Shown: in pieces, positions 34,224-45,834 of the stretch
Position numbering within the stretch: the stretch's first letter is position 1
Layout of the letters: each line of letters starts with the position of its first letter
Assembly: GCF_000340215.1 (NCBI RefSeq)
Contig: NW_006921537.1
Coordinates: forward strand, 3,021,685-3,085,684
From: Pseudocercospora fijiensis CIRAD86
Taxonomy: Eukaryota; Ascomycota; Dothideomycetes; Mycosphaerellales; Mycosphaerellaceae
Direction: 5' to 3'
DNA: 64,000 nucleotides
The notes under the pieces: generated by a model
The model's database searches: none
Told to the model about the DNA's origin: nothing
What the model saw: the letters and a program-made list of their open reading frames with translations, nothing else
Made by a program: the position numbers and the translations under genes

Positions 34224-34421
34224 TATTAGGACTAAAGAGGTTACACGTAATTAGTATATAACTAGGCTCGAGTGAAGCTAGGGTCTTAATGCCTTAGGCA
34301 GGGCTTGGTGCTTAGTAATAGGCTAACTTGCCCGCCTTCCTCCCTCTCCTCCTAGCTCCTTATCGAATACTACCTATACCTACTACTACCCTATCTACCT
34401 ACTAATATAACCCTTCTTACA
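34224..34421 (+). repeat. 3' LTR of element B
   Basis: 198 bases, TATTAGGACT..CTTCTTACA, pair of 27,292-27,489. Confidence 0.94.
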
Positions 34422-34426
34422 TAATC

Positions 34427-34837
34427 GTACTAAGCGTCGATAGCGCCTAGGAAGTAGGTTTTATCTATAGCTAGTAGCGTAGCCGGCATTTTTACTCCTT
34501 TTTACTAATCCTTCTTTAGCTTTAGCCCTTCGTAAGATTCGGAGCTATTAGAGTATTAGTAAACTCCTAATAACTAAAGCTCTTTTTAACGACTTATTCG
34601 CGAAATTGCCGAAGGTAGTATAAGGGACTATCGCTTTTAAGCCTCTATAATAGAAGCCCTTTAGGAGGCTATAGAAGCCTACCTAGTTCGTATCTTCGAA
34701 TATATATTTCTCTTCTATCTCTTTTTTTAAACTATACTAGTACTATATTAGCTATTAATCTTATAGCTATCTACGCAAAGCGCGTTATAATTATAGATAA
34801 GAATTTTAAAGCCCTCGATTAGATTCTTAAAGGCTAG
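34427..34837 (+). pseudogene. Histone H3-like fold, copy 2 (RIP-mutated)
   Basis: Continues the tail at 27,120-27,291. The frame reads ALRKIRSY*SISKLLITKAL (H3 [20 protein letters not shown]). After a one-base loss in the T run near 34,583-34,587 it goes on F*RLIREIAEG..YRF*ASIIEAL*EAIEAYLVRIFE ([35 protein letters not shown]). A ~50-base gap (34,701-34,750) ending ATTAG looks like an intron whose GT donor was lost. It is followed by AINLIAIYAKRVIIIDKNFK and D*ILKG (TNLCAIHAKRVTIMPKDIQ, RRIRG). This copy is closer to canonical H3 than copy 1. The probable intron suggests descent from a genomic gene rather than a reverse-transcribed message. Confidence 0.84.
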
Positions 34838-35242
34838 AAGATCTATATTTAAGATAGTAGTAGATAGGATAGATATTCTAGTAGGATAGATATTCTTAGT
34901 ATCCTCTATAAGCGTTTCTATATATAAAATATACCGCTATTATACGGCGCTATATAGCGCGCTCTAAATACTCTCTAAGTATATATATAGTATAATATAC
35001 TTTATTAGCCGTACGGAATTAAAGTCTTCGAAAATTCTATTAGTACTAAGGAGTAAAAATATCGGCTACGCTACCGGCTATACTACCGGGTCTTATAAAG
35101 GGCTTGCTTTAAGTTACGTATATATTCCTATAATTCTTAGAAACCGATAAATTCTATAGTTCGAACCTACTACTCCTATAGTTACTTAGTAAACCAATCT
35201 AAACTAAACTAGAATTTTAGCTTAGTAAACTAAACTAACCTA
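34838..35242. repeat. 3' flank of H3-like copy 2
   Basis: Nothing coding recognised. It contains ACCGGCTATACTACCGG near 35,071 and the inner part of the inverted repeat R1 copy. Confidence 0.35.
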
Positions 35243-35262
35243 ACCCGAACTACTATAGGGTC
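35158..35262 (-). repeat. Dispersed repeat R1, inverted copy
   Basis: The reverse complement of 35,243-35,261 matches 16,787-16,805 with two differences. The following ~80 bases are only loosely similar (GTTTAGTTTACTAAG-like). Together with the left copy it brackets both H3-like regions. Confidence 0.5.
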
Positions 35263-38200
35263 TAAGTATATCTAGTAATATATATTTATAAAAGAGACCT
35301 GCTAGAGTCTCAACCTTCTTAGAACTAGTCTTCTTAGCTAGACCCCGCTTTATAAAGCAAGGAGGAGACTTATTAGAGGACGTACTAGCGAGATCGATTA
35401 TATCCTTATTTATAAATCGCTAAGCGACTAATACTATTAGCGACCCTATAATAAAGTTCTAGCGACAAGACTAAACTTACTAGTAGAACTAGAGATCTTC
35501 GAAGGAGTTTATATAGTTGCGGTAATACTATTTTTACGTCTAATATAGTTACTATAGTCTTAGAGATAGTAGAGGCGAAGGATAGATACTAGGCACACGG
35601 TTATAGTACGAAGGTATCGTAACGGTTGTACGGTGCAAAAGTTAATGCATTCTCTAAGGTACCGCGAGGCAAGCTATCTATATAATAGTCCTACTATTAG
35701 TAGCAATAGCGACCGTAGCGGTTAATAGTAACCGCTGCCTGCTATCGTATATGCAATAGTGTTATATCGTAATAGCCTCCCCTTTTATAAAAAAGGTCGG
35801 CACTGTCTATAGTGTCCTAAAACAAAGGTCCTTAGTAGGCCGTACCGTAGGAAGGTTTAAGGCAAAAGAGCGTAGTAGCGTCGTATAAAGGCTAAGCCTA
35901 AACTGTATACTAGAACGGTAATGCTAGGTATAGAATCGTGTCTCTCTAGTAATAACTACGTCGGTTTTGTACTTACTTATTATAACGGTTACGAAGGGCG
36001 TCGCGTAAGCTAGTCGGTAGAGTCTAAACCGCCTTTAGCTACGGCTAAGGCGCGACGGTCTTTATAGTCTTGTTATCGGACAGCGAGGTATTAACTACGT
36101 CTACTATAGTAGTAGCGCAGTCTAACTAATCGATAGGGATATTAGGGAAGTCGGCACCTAGCAATAGTAGCGTATTAGCATCGCGTATAGCACCGTATAG
36201 CTTAAAGTAGTCGGCTATCTATACGTTAAGCTTCGCGATCTTATCTTTAGTAGTATTGCCTTATACGCCGCCGAGTAGCTTAAAAGCGTCCTCGTTAATT
36301 AGGTATAGTATAGGGATTGCCTATTGCGGCGCGACGCGTAAGAAATCGTAGTAGAGATAGGTTAGTAATAGCGTAAGCGACTCCTTTAAGACTGTAGCGG
36401 AAAGACAATACTACTAGGCTATCTAGCGCTTAGTTGCTTCGCGGATCTATGCCTTAGCTAGCATCTACTAAAGCTAGTATACCTCGGTTACTACTAACTC
36501 GGACTAGCGTATATAGTAGAGCGCTTGTAAGTTAAGCGTACGTATACTAATTACTGTCGCATTATATTAGTACTATCTATAGGCGCCTATAGTATTTTCC
36601 TATAGGGCGGGCAGAGGTAGTAAGCGTATCGGAAGCGATAGGAGCTTGTACTATAGCTACGTAACCGTATTGTTAGGCAGTAGTAGCTAAGCCGCAACTA
36701 GAGCCTTCGTAGGCGTAGAGAATAGGTTAGACGGTAGCGGTATCTTCGACGGTAGGCGAGGCGCTAAGAATAGGCTAGCAGTTAGCTTCTAGCGAGTATT
36801 TAACTTAATCGATAGAGATACGCGCGAGGAATTTAGCTAGATCGCCTTAGTTAGTAGGGTAACGGCCGGAGGTTGCGGCTTAGTCCGAGTCGCGAGCTTA
36901 GAAGGGATAATTTTGCCGAAGAGGTATACGTTAGTAAGGTCGGACTCGTCTAGCGAGTAGTTAGGAGACGGTACTAGGAAGGCACCTATTAGATCCTAAG
37001 TATAGTCTAGGTTATACTACTAATAATTCTTATTCGTTACTATCTCGTCGTATTTAAAAATCGTATTGCCCTATATAATACGCTTCTAGACGCCTAAAGG
37101 GTCGAAGATAGGGTTAGTAGAGGCCTTCTTTAGCAAATTATAGAACTATAGCGTTAGCGCGGGCTCTAATCTATTCGGAATAGCGCTATCCCTAAGCGTC
37201 TAAATATAGGCGATAAAGGTAGCTAAAGCGTATACTAGATCGATCTACGTTAGCTAGCAAACTAGGCTAAAGTCTACTAGGTATTAACGGTTAAGGAGTA
37301 GTAGTAGCATGCCTTTGCCCTTATTAGCGGTATACGTGCCGTTCTAGTAGCGGCCGCCGCCTATAAGCTAAGCGTACTACTTAGTACGCGACGTATTAGT
37401 AGCCTTCGTATCCGAAAGCGCCTCGTTAGTATAGAGGGCTAATATATAACCCTCGCCGCGAAGCGTATAGGCGTTGCGGACCGTAATATACTACTAGATA
37501 TAAGCGACGACGTCCTATATAATAGCTAGGCGACCTAGGTTACGACGGTATAGGTAGGGCAGTCTACTAGAATTTAAGGAAGACTCGTACTACTTATAAA
37601 GCTATATAGCCGACTAGGCGCTAAGCTCTATACCGATTAGTAGTAGCTAAACCGTATAGTCTTTAAGCTAAGAGTCTAGTAGAGGTAGGCGTACTATCGA
37701 GAGTCGTCCGATAGCTACTATCTATAAGAATTAGACTTCGCCGTAGGTAGTTAGGTCGATCTTATAATGCTTTATCGCTCCGACGTATTCGCTAATAGGT
37801 CGCTTGCCTGTCTTCTAGTATTCCTTACTATAGTCGCGGTACGAGACGTCCTTACTATTCTCGCTACGCTTATATAGGACCGGGTAACCGCCTACTATAA
37901 TACTATCGCGATGCTCTTTTAAGACGTAGCGGTAGAACTACTCTTACGCGAGGTTAACCGTCTATAGGAAGTATAGGATAGCGCGTACTATAAGACCGAC
38001 TACTCTATTATAGATTAGAGACGGTACTAGCTAGAATCGCGCGTCGCCGGTATAAGTGCTTAAGCTAAGGAAATTCTTACGTAAGCAGATAATGTTTACT
38101 AGGAGTCGATACTATAACTTCGCGTAGTAGAAAGTAATAGTTAGTAGAAAGTTCGCGTTAAGGTTAGCTAATTTAGAGAGCTCCTTTAATTCGCCCGCTG

Positions 38201-40031
38201 TCGTAAGTACTACGTACTCGCTAAAGCGTATCGCCTAGATCTCCTACTACGTATCGTAACCGTCCGAGTAGAGGTCGGTCCTAAAGATAGAGTATTTACG
38301 AGCGTAATCGTCGTTTACGATTTAGAAGGAGTATAGTTACGTAAAGAGTAGGTTTTTAAAATCGGTAACTAGCTTGCCTATATACTAATGCAATTTGCGT
38401 AGAATCTAGAAGCGCCGATCGCCCGCGGTAAGATATAGGTAGTATAGGTAGTACTAAAGCCTTACTAGATAGTGTTCGACGATTCGCTTACGTAGGCGTA
38501 GGCGAAAGAGATTAGGTAGTCGACCGTCTACGTCCTCGGCGTACGCGTTACGTACGAGTTTTACGGCCTAGATAAAGCGTATATCTTTAGTCTTATTACG
38601 CTCTATAGGATTAGCGGCGATTAGTATATCGACTTTCTTATTATAGTCCTCGTATTCTACGTACTACCGGATTACCGCTTGTTCGGGTATCTCGTTAGTA
38701 CGAAGAAGACGCTTGTTAATTAAAGTCTATCGCGCGCGCTACCCTCGGAGCCTCTATCGCTCGAAATTGAGTTCTTTAGGGGAAGGGTCTAGGTATTCTT
38801 TATATACCGACTCGATCGGAGTAGTAAGCAGCTTAGGGGGAGCTAGTACGGGCGCTTATAGCGAGCTGTTACTCGGCGCCTACGTTAGGGAGGCTAGTGC
38901 CTATAGTAGCGGTAAATTAGGAAGGATACGCGCTAGCGAAGATAGTAATTTTAGCGAAGCTAGTCGATTTGCGGGTATTATTAAGGGTAGTGCCGATTCT
39001 AAAGCCGAAGGCGTATAAAGAGGCTACGCGCTAATAGGATTAATCGAGCCGCTTTCCGTACCGTTAACCGGGCTATTAGACGCGTAGGCTACGGCGTTAC
39101 GGTAGAGGGTAAAGAAGCTAGGTATAGCGTCCTATAGCTTCTCGGCCTCCGGAATCTTAACCTCTAACGCTTTGCCCTTCTAAATAAACTCCTATTTACC
39201 TAAATAGTACGGCGGAGGGTCGCTATTATCGATAAAGTAGTCGGCTATAGCCTTATAGAGTACTCGACTTATCTATCGGCCCTCGCCTAGTAATACCTTC
39301 GCTAATTCCGTTAACTATTTCTTCTTCGTAGTAAGCGCTATAACCGCCTATATAAACGACTTCCTATTAAAAACGTAGTCTAGATTAACCGCCGCGATAA
39401 CCGCTAGCGCGTAATATTTTAGAAATAAAAACCGTCTAATATCGGAGAGCGGATAGTCTAGATTCGGAAGCACTATCGATAGGCTAGCGATAGTCTAACG
39501 CTATACCGTACTAAACTTACTATCCGGCGTTCTCTACGATTACGGGCGAGCTATTATATCGAGCGATTCTAAATCGGACTCGTCTACCTTATTAGCCGGG
39601 GGTAGCGGTACTAAGCTCGCTATTAGCGTTTCGTTAATACGACTACGACCTAGGAACAACGGTACGTATCGTTACAATAGTTATCGGCTGGCGTCCGTTA
39701 ATACGTAGTATAGCTCTATATCGGATCCGTCCTCGGTAAACATTAGGAAAGGCCGTATATACCTATCCTCGGTAGTATAGCTTAATACCGTCTAAACCTC
39801 GCTAGTGCTTAAGCTACCGTTAGTAGAAATAAGCTATAGCGCCCTACGGAAGATTTATCGGATATTGCCTTCTATCGTAGCGAGGATTATAAAGCCTTCT
39901 AGCGTCTACGTTAGGTTAGTACTATATTCCTCTAGTCGCGGTTATTACGGGTTAAGCGCGGCGTTATCTATCTCTCTACGATACTCGCCGATCTAATCCG
40001 CTATCGTATCTTCTTCGCCTACTAAATCCTT
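35263..40031 (-). repeat. Unrecognised RIP-mutated coding region on the minus strand
   Basis: Long minus-strand frames remain coherent apart from TAG or TAA, in several frames. Readable stretches include IVGGYPVLYKRSENSKDVSY (~37,850), RPISEYVGAIKHYKIDLTTY (~37,770), ANKGKGMLLLLLNR (~37,300), LTNVYLFGKIIPSKLATRTK (~36,900) and VIALTTKKK*LTELAKVLLG (~39,330). None matches gag, pol or a transposase I know. It lies 3' of the pol of element C on the same strand, so it may be an extra ORF of C or a separate element. Confidence 0.35.
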
Positions 40032-40463
40032 TATCGAGTTCTCTATATCCTCTAGCTTAGGCGTAGCCGTACGTATCTCGATCGTAGCGTTAGGCGCTAT
40101 ATCCTTTCCGTTCGTTATATTCTTAAGCTTAGCTACGAGCGTAGGAACCTCGATCGAAGGGTCTAAGGCTATATTCTCTCTACTCGTTATATCCTTAGGC
40201 CTAGCCGCGATTATAGGAATCTCGATCGAGGTATCTAAGGCTATATCCTCTCTACTCGTTACGTCCTTAGGCTCCGGCGCGGCTATACGATTCTCGACTA
40301 TTTCGTCTAATACTATATCTGCTTTATCCGTTATATTATCTAGCTCCGGCGTAGCCGTACGACTCTCGATCGTAGTATCTAATACTATATCCTCCTTATC
40401 TGTTACGTTATCTAGCTTAGGCGCGGCCGTATAATTCTCGACCGTAGTATCTAATACTATATC
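40032..40463 (-). repeat. Six tandem 24-residue (72-base) coding repeats
   Basis: On the minus strand, inside an open frame 39,993-40,520, the pattern DIxLDxxIExxxAxPxLxDxTxxx repeats six times (first unit DIVLDTTVENYTAAPKLDNV). It is acidic and probably disordered. The listed start at 40,520 is a TTG, so the frame probably continues upstream. This is one of the few long stretches in the island without stops, since its codons contain little CA or TG. Confidence 0.75.
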
Positions 40464-43400
40464 CTTATTACTTGCCTTACTCTCTAGCTTAGGCGTAGGC
40501 GTTAAGCCGGTAATAAACAAGGACTATCCGGCCGAACCTAAACCGTCTAATAGTAGCGGTTCTCCGCAAGGACCGTTAATCTTACTATTCCCTATCGCGG
40601 TATCCTAGGGGTCTCGATCCTCGCTTCTACGATATTCCTTAGCTATTGCTTCTTAGAGGAGGTCGAACGTATCTGCCTTATAGTATAGGCGAGACGCGGG
40701 TTATAAATCCGCCTCGAATAGTATAACGTTTAGGCGCTTATATCGCGATTAGTACTATAGAAATTTTTGCTAAAAGGCTACTACTTTACGTTCCCTACGA
40801 CGGACGCGGTTCTCGCGCTTAAGGGCTATTTCTATCTATTATTAGTAATTAATAGAAAGCTCTCTTATCGTAGGATACTAGAAAGATCGATACTAAATAA
40901 GAGATAGCCTACGTCTACGTATAATAGTTACCTAAGTAACGTAGTTACGATAACGATATAAGGGTACGCCTAGGCGGATTACGACTCCGAAGGAGGAGTC
41001 GCGCCGCGGAGTCGTATCGATTTGCGATATACCGCGAGGGATTGTCTAGCCTCGCCTTTGTCGGCGGAGCTAGTAACCTCTAAAAAAGGCTAGCGAGATC
41101 TCGTCCGCTTTACTATCCTACGGAGGGTATAGGATAGCGGGGCCTTTTCTAGAGGGTAGGCGTTATCGTAGACTTTACGTAGATCGTCCGCGCCTATTAA
41201 GTCGTCGATATTATATTATATATTATAGGCGCTCCTATACCCCTTCTACTTTACTAGGTATTAGAGAACAGGCTAGCCTCTTCGGACGACGGTCCTTTAT
41301 CCGAGAAAGCGCTCGATTTCGTAAGAATCGCCCTCGTTACCCGAACCTAAACCGTCCTTAGCTACGATAGGCGGGAGCTCGTAATTAATAGTTCTTTTAA
41401 AAGGATCTAGGTCTTTAGAGGCTTTTTCTAACTACGAAACCGATATTACCGGATAGATACGTATTAATAGTAGTAACTCGAGACGGTAGGCTAGTCGTCT
41501 AACCTTCTTAAGAACTATAAAAGGCCCTTTAAAATAGTAGCTAAACTTGTACGACTAACCTAGCACTTCGTAACTATAGTATAGGCGAAGTATAATATAG
41601 TTACCTAGCTTAAGGAATAGGGGCTTATGCTTGCTATTATACCGTTCTTTTATTTTTACGTTTGCCTAAGTAATCGCGTCCTAGACTTCCTTCTAGATAC
41701 GACTACGCGCTACCGCCCTATTATACGGATAGTCGTATAGTATATCGAGCGAGTCGAGATTCGTCCTTACGCCCGTAGTAACCTCGTTCGGCGACTAGCC
41801 GGTAGTCGTATTATAGGAGTTATTAAGCGTAGCCTATAGCTATAGGATAAACGTCGTCTAATCCTCGCTAGGATAATCCGCTAACTAGTAACGAATTGCC
41901 GTCTCGACCGTTTAGTTAGTTCGCTCGGATTAACTATTAGTCTAAGGGTAGTAGGCCGTAGACGTAGCTAGCTTTATATATAGGCGCGAAAAAACGCTCT
42001 TAAAGAAGTCGCTTAGCTAGCGAGGATTACGATTAGCGATAAGTACTACCGGTATACTTATATCTATTAAATAAAGCCTATCGATTAGAGCGATGCCCTA
42101 GTTGTAGGCCTTCTAGTCCTCTTTACCTAGGACGACTACTACCTACTTAGACGTCTTATAAGTAATTATATATAGTATATTAAATCTATTAGTTGTAACT
42201 CGTAAGGCGGTTACAAGATCTATCGTTATAGTATAGTATAGGCCCTCTATATTCTAAATCGGGTAAAGTTCGCCGTAAGGAGCGTATCGGGGGGTACGCA
42301 AAAGGAGACACTAGTAATAATAATCTAAATAGAGGCGAAGGTAGCGAGCGAGTCGATATATAAAGAAGGAAGCTTAAATACGGTCGAAGACGCGCTAAAA
42401 GCCTTAGTAGTAACGGTTATCGTAAGCCTACTCGAAAATCTCGCCTATTAAAGCCTAAGGGATATAAAGTCGCTCGCGCCCTAAAGATTAGTTATAGAAA
42501 TACAAAAGGCCGTCCCTCTCGAAGAATCGAATGCCTAGCGGACTATTAAACTTATTACCTACGAATAGGTCCGGATTTTTGCTATCCTTATACCGAACTA
42601 ACGTCTTCGTTACCGAAGGTATATTAGCTCCCTCTAAATAGAGACGCTCTAGAGCATTCCGCGCCTATACTTATCGAACTAGTCGCAAAACCCTAGACTA
42701 ATATTCGTCGTTATCGTACGCTCAGTTTAAGCGTCGTCGGAAATCCGGATCTAGTTCTACTAATATTATATAAAAGTAGGCTACTTCCTCTAGATCGGCC
42801 GAAGAGAGTATAACGTCGGTATAGTAGGAGAGCGGGTCTAAGTTCTCCTCGTAGGCTCGTCCGGCGTTAACTTAGGCGACTCTATATCCTCTAGAAGTCG
42901 ACTAAGGGCGTCTAGAACTAGGTATATCCGCCCTAGACGGTAAACTATATTAACTCGATATTAGGAAAGGAATATCGATGCTCTTACTAATTTTAGGTTC
43001 TACTTACCTATATCGGTAGTCGTAGTTATCGATACCGAGTTAGTAAGACCGACCGCGGTATAGTAGTCTATAAAGATAGTCGTCGGCCTCGATAAAGTAT
43101 ATATTAAATAGCCTACCTTCTTTACTATCTATACGATTCCCGAGTATTCGAGCTCTATTAGCTAATATCGTATCTCCGCCTAAGTTAGGCCTCGGCTTAA
43201 GAACAGAATAGGCTAAACCTTGTAGTAAGGAAACAACTACGCCTTTCCCTTAGATAGTATCGGGTCTAGATCTCTATCGATATAGTAGAGCACCGCGCTA
43301 TAGCTAAACTCTTTTAAGGAATCTATATTAGCGTATAAGCGATAGTTAGAGTCGAAATAGTATAGGAAGGAGGGCTCGTAGAACATCGATTACAATAAGC

Positions 43401-43821
43401 GAAACGCTTTTACTAGCTTGTCGCGGTACTAATCGTTCTTACCTAGCGTCGTAACGGCGATATACCGGCGACGACTATTACCGGTAACTAGCGCCCTTTT
43501 TAATAAGCGTATCTTCTCCGCCTATAGAGGCGCCGCTATCTATATATAGTATAGGATGTATTGCTATAACTAATTAGTTAAACCGAGATAATGCTCTAGT
43601 TTCTATACGTTTTCTAGGAACTAAAGCGAGGTAATCGCTACGATTTTCTCTTTACTCGTAGCTAAACCGAGGCCGCTAATATACTAACCTAAAAGGGTCG
43701 TAGAGGGGAAGCCTAAGAAAGTCTTCTTCGGACTAATACTAATCCTTACGGCGTCTAATCTCTAGAAGACCGCTTCTAGATAATCGAGATACTTAGGTAA
43801 CGTTTGCGAAAATACTACGAT

Positions 43822-43833
43822 ATCGTCGATATA
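43822..43833 (-). pseudogene. Reverse transcriptase YIDD site of element C
   Basis: TAT ATC GAC GAT in the frame ARAYIDDIVVFS, typical of Ty3/gypsy reverse transcriptase. Confidence 0.88.
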
Positions 43834-45818
43834 GGCTCGCGCAAAGCTACGATAGTCGCGAAGGATCTAATCTAGCTTCTGCTATACGAATTAGATACTA
43901 TTCGAATATCCTATAATAGCGACCTTATACTATTCCTAGCCGCGATAAGTATTAATCGTTAATTTATAACGATCCTCCGGTTTTACGCCCTATTAGTAGA
44001 AGAAGGTTAGATATTCTATAGTGCTAATATACGAGCACCCTACTAATTATATAAAAAGATCCGCCTAGAGCGGTATCTAATAGCTATTAGGGATCGTTAC
44101 CTTATTTAAGGCGCAGATATCGACTACTGCCCGCGGCTTATTAATTATACCGCCTTTACTATTAGCAACCCGCTTCTAAACTACGAACACTAGGAAGCTA
44201 AAGGGGGTAGGCTCGGTAGTATACTACATTTTCCCTTAGCGGTATAAGTCGTTATATATCTTGTCTACTACCTTACGATCCCTCTTGCCTAGGTTAATTA
44301 TATAAGAAGGCGGCAATGGATCTAAGTAGTTCGGTACTATAGGGATAGGTATATAATCGTGCTTAGGAATATCGACTACCGTTTAGCGATCCGTAAAAAG
44401 CTCTAGGTACCGCTCGACCGCTATAGCGATCTAGTCTACCTAGTTATCGTTACTATAGATCGTTACGCCTAACGTGTACTAGTGTTCCCGCTACGCATTT
44501 AGCATATCCCGCGTAGCCGTAAAAGCGTTAGGACTTAATCCCGCTAGTCCGTAGTCGGCTACGTCGATATAGTAGGCCCTAGTAATAGTCCTATTACTTA
44601 ACGAACCGAGTAGCTATCTAGCCCGTACCGTTACCGGAGTCGTTGCATCGTTACGAATATATATATAAGAAAAATTAGCGTCTACGACCTAATTATACGC
44701 CGTTACTAGCGGTAGAGCTTGTAACGACAATCCTTAGGCATTACTAGTTAGCTAGGCTAAGAAACCGGTATTAAGAATAAAATCCCGGCCCTTAGGGAGG
44801 TTACCGCTATACTTAACTAGCGCGAGGGCGACTGTACGCGGCGCTAATGTTACGTCCTCTGCTAGCCTTATAGGGCGCTAAACCGACTTCCCTTTCTTAC
44901 GCTTAATAGCTACTTTAAAGTAGGCGTTGTCCTAACTAGCTATAGTAACCGTCTGCGTAGGAATATTAATTTTTATTCCCTCTAGGGCAATCGTATCTAT
45001 ACCGACTAGGATCTTCGCCTTTAGTTTAGAGACTAGGTAAACCTTACGAGTTATCTATACTAGGGAGACTATACCGTCCGCCTTCGCTACTAGGACAAAT
45101 ATATCTAATACGACGTATTCTCCGGAGCGATACGCGCCGGCAATACCGCCGATTTCGATCGGTTCGCGTAACTTATATATCTCTACGTCCGGGCGATAGC
45201 TTAAAATAAAGTCTTTTTCCGCAATAGTAAGCGTATAGCCGGTATCTAGGCAGACCTATATAGATATACCGAATAGTAACAATCGAAAAGGGAAAGTTAT
45301 ATACTACTAATTCCGGAATGCGTAACCCTACTAGGCTAACGGAGGCGCCTTCGACTTAATTACTTCTAGGTTTGCCGATACGCGTTCGATAATAGTAGAA
45401 GGCATCGTCGCCCCTATATACTCTTTATAAATATACTAGTATAGAAGGTTGCCTAACTTAAATCGCCGCCTATAAATCTTATAAGCGTGCTTTGTAGAGG
45501 TAAATAGTTAGATCGCCGCTAGTAGGGACGCTTTAGCCTATAGTACCGAGTTTAACGCTAATAGTAATCGGTCGCCTACGCCCGTAAAGTAGGCTCCTAA
45601 GCCTAGATCGGAGTCGTATAGGTCGGTAAAGTAGTCGGCGTCTTCTCCGGCGTTACCGAAATAGCCCTAATTATTCGCGTCGACTCTTCTATTATCTTCC
45701 TAACAATCCTCCCGATAGCTATTATCGGCTTAGTTAGTATTATTTATAGTATCTCCTACTTTCTTACTACTATCGGTAAAGTTAGCCTACTTACGAGCTC
45801 GATCGTTACGCTTTCTAT

Positions 45819-45834
45819 TCTATCGATTAAATAG
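45819..45834. repeat. LINE target-site duplication, left
   Basis: TCTATCGATTAAATAG, identical to 50,274-50,289. Confidence 0.95.

Larger units (their letters stand above)
27292..34421 (+). mobile_element. Ty3/gypsy chromovirus, copy B
   Basis: 7,130 bases with 198-base LTRs and perfect 5-base target duplication TAATC (27,287-27,291 and 34,422-34,426). In order on the plus strand: gag (from about 27,737; PTKEP repeats; zinc knuckle 28,959-29,000), protease/linker, reverse transcriptase (about 29,770-30,500, YLDD at 30,284-30,295), RNase H (about 30,650-31,100), integrase (core about 31,830-31,970) and chromodomain (32,807-32,950), then a ~1.2 kb 3' untranslated part and a purine-rich tract AAGAAGGGAAGC just before the 3' LTR. 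Many TAG codons replace Trp and Gln. Confidence 0.94.

Noticed and set aside
38713..39018. 101-codon plus-strand open frame
   Set aside because: Opposite to a long coherent minus-strand remnant. Its openness follows from low CA/TG content, not from selection.
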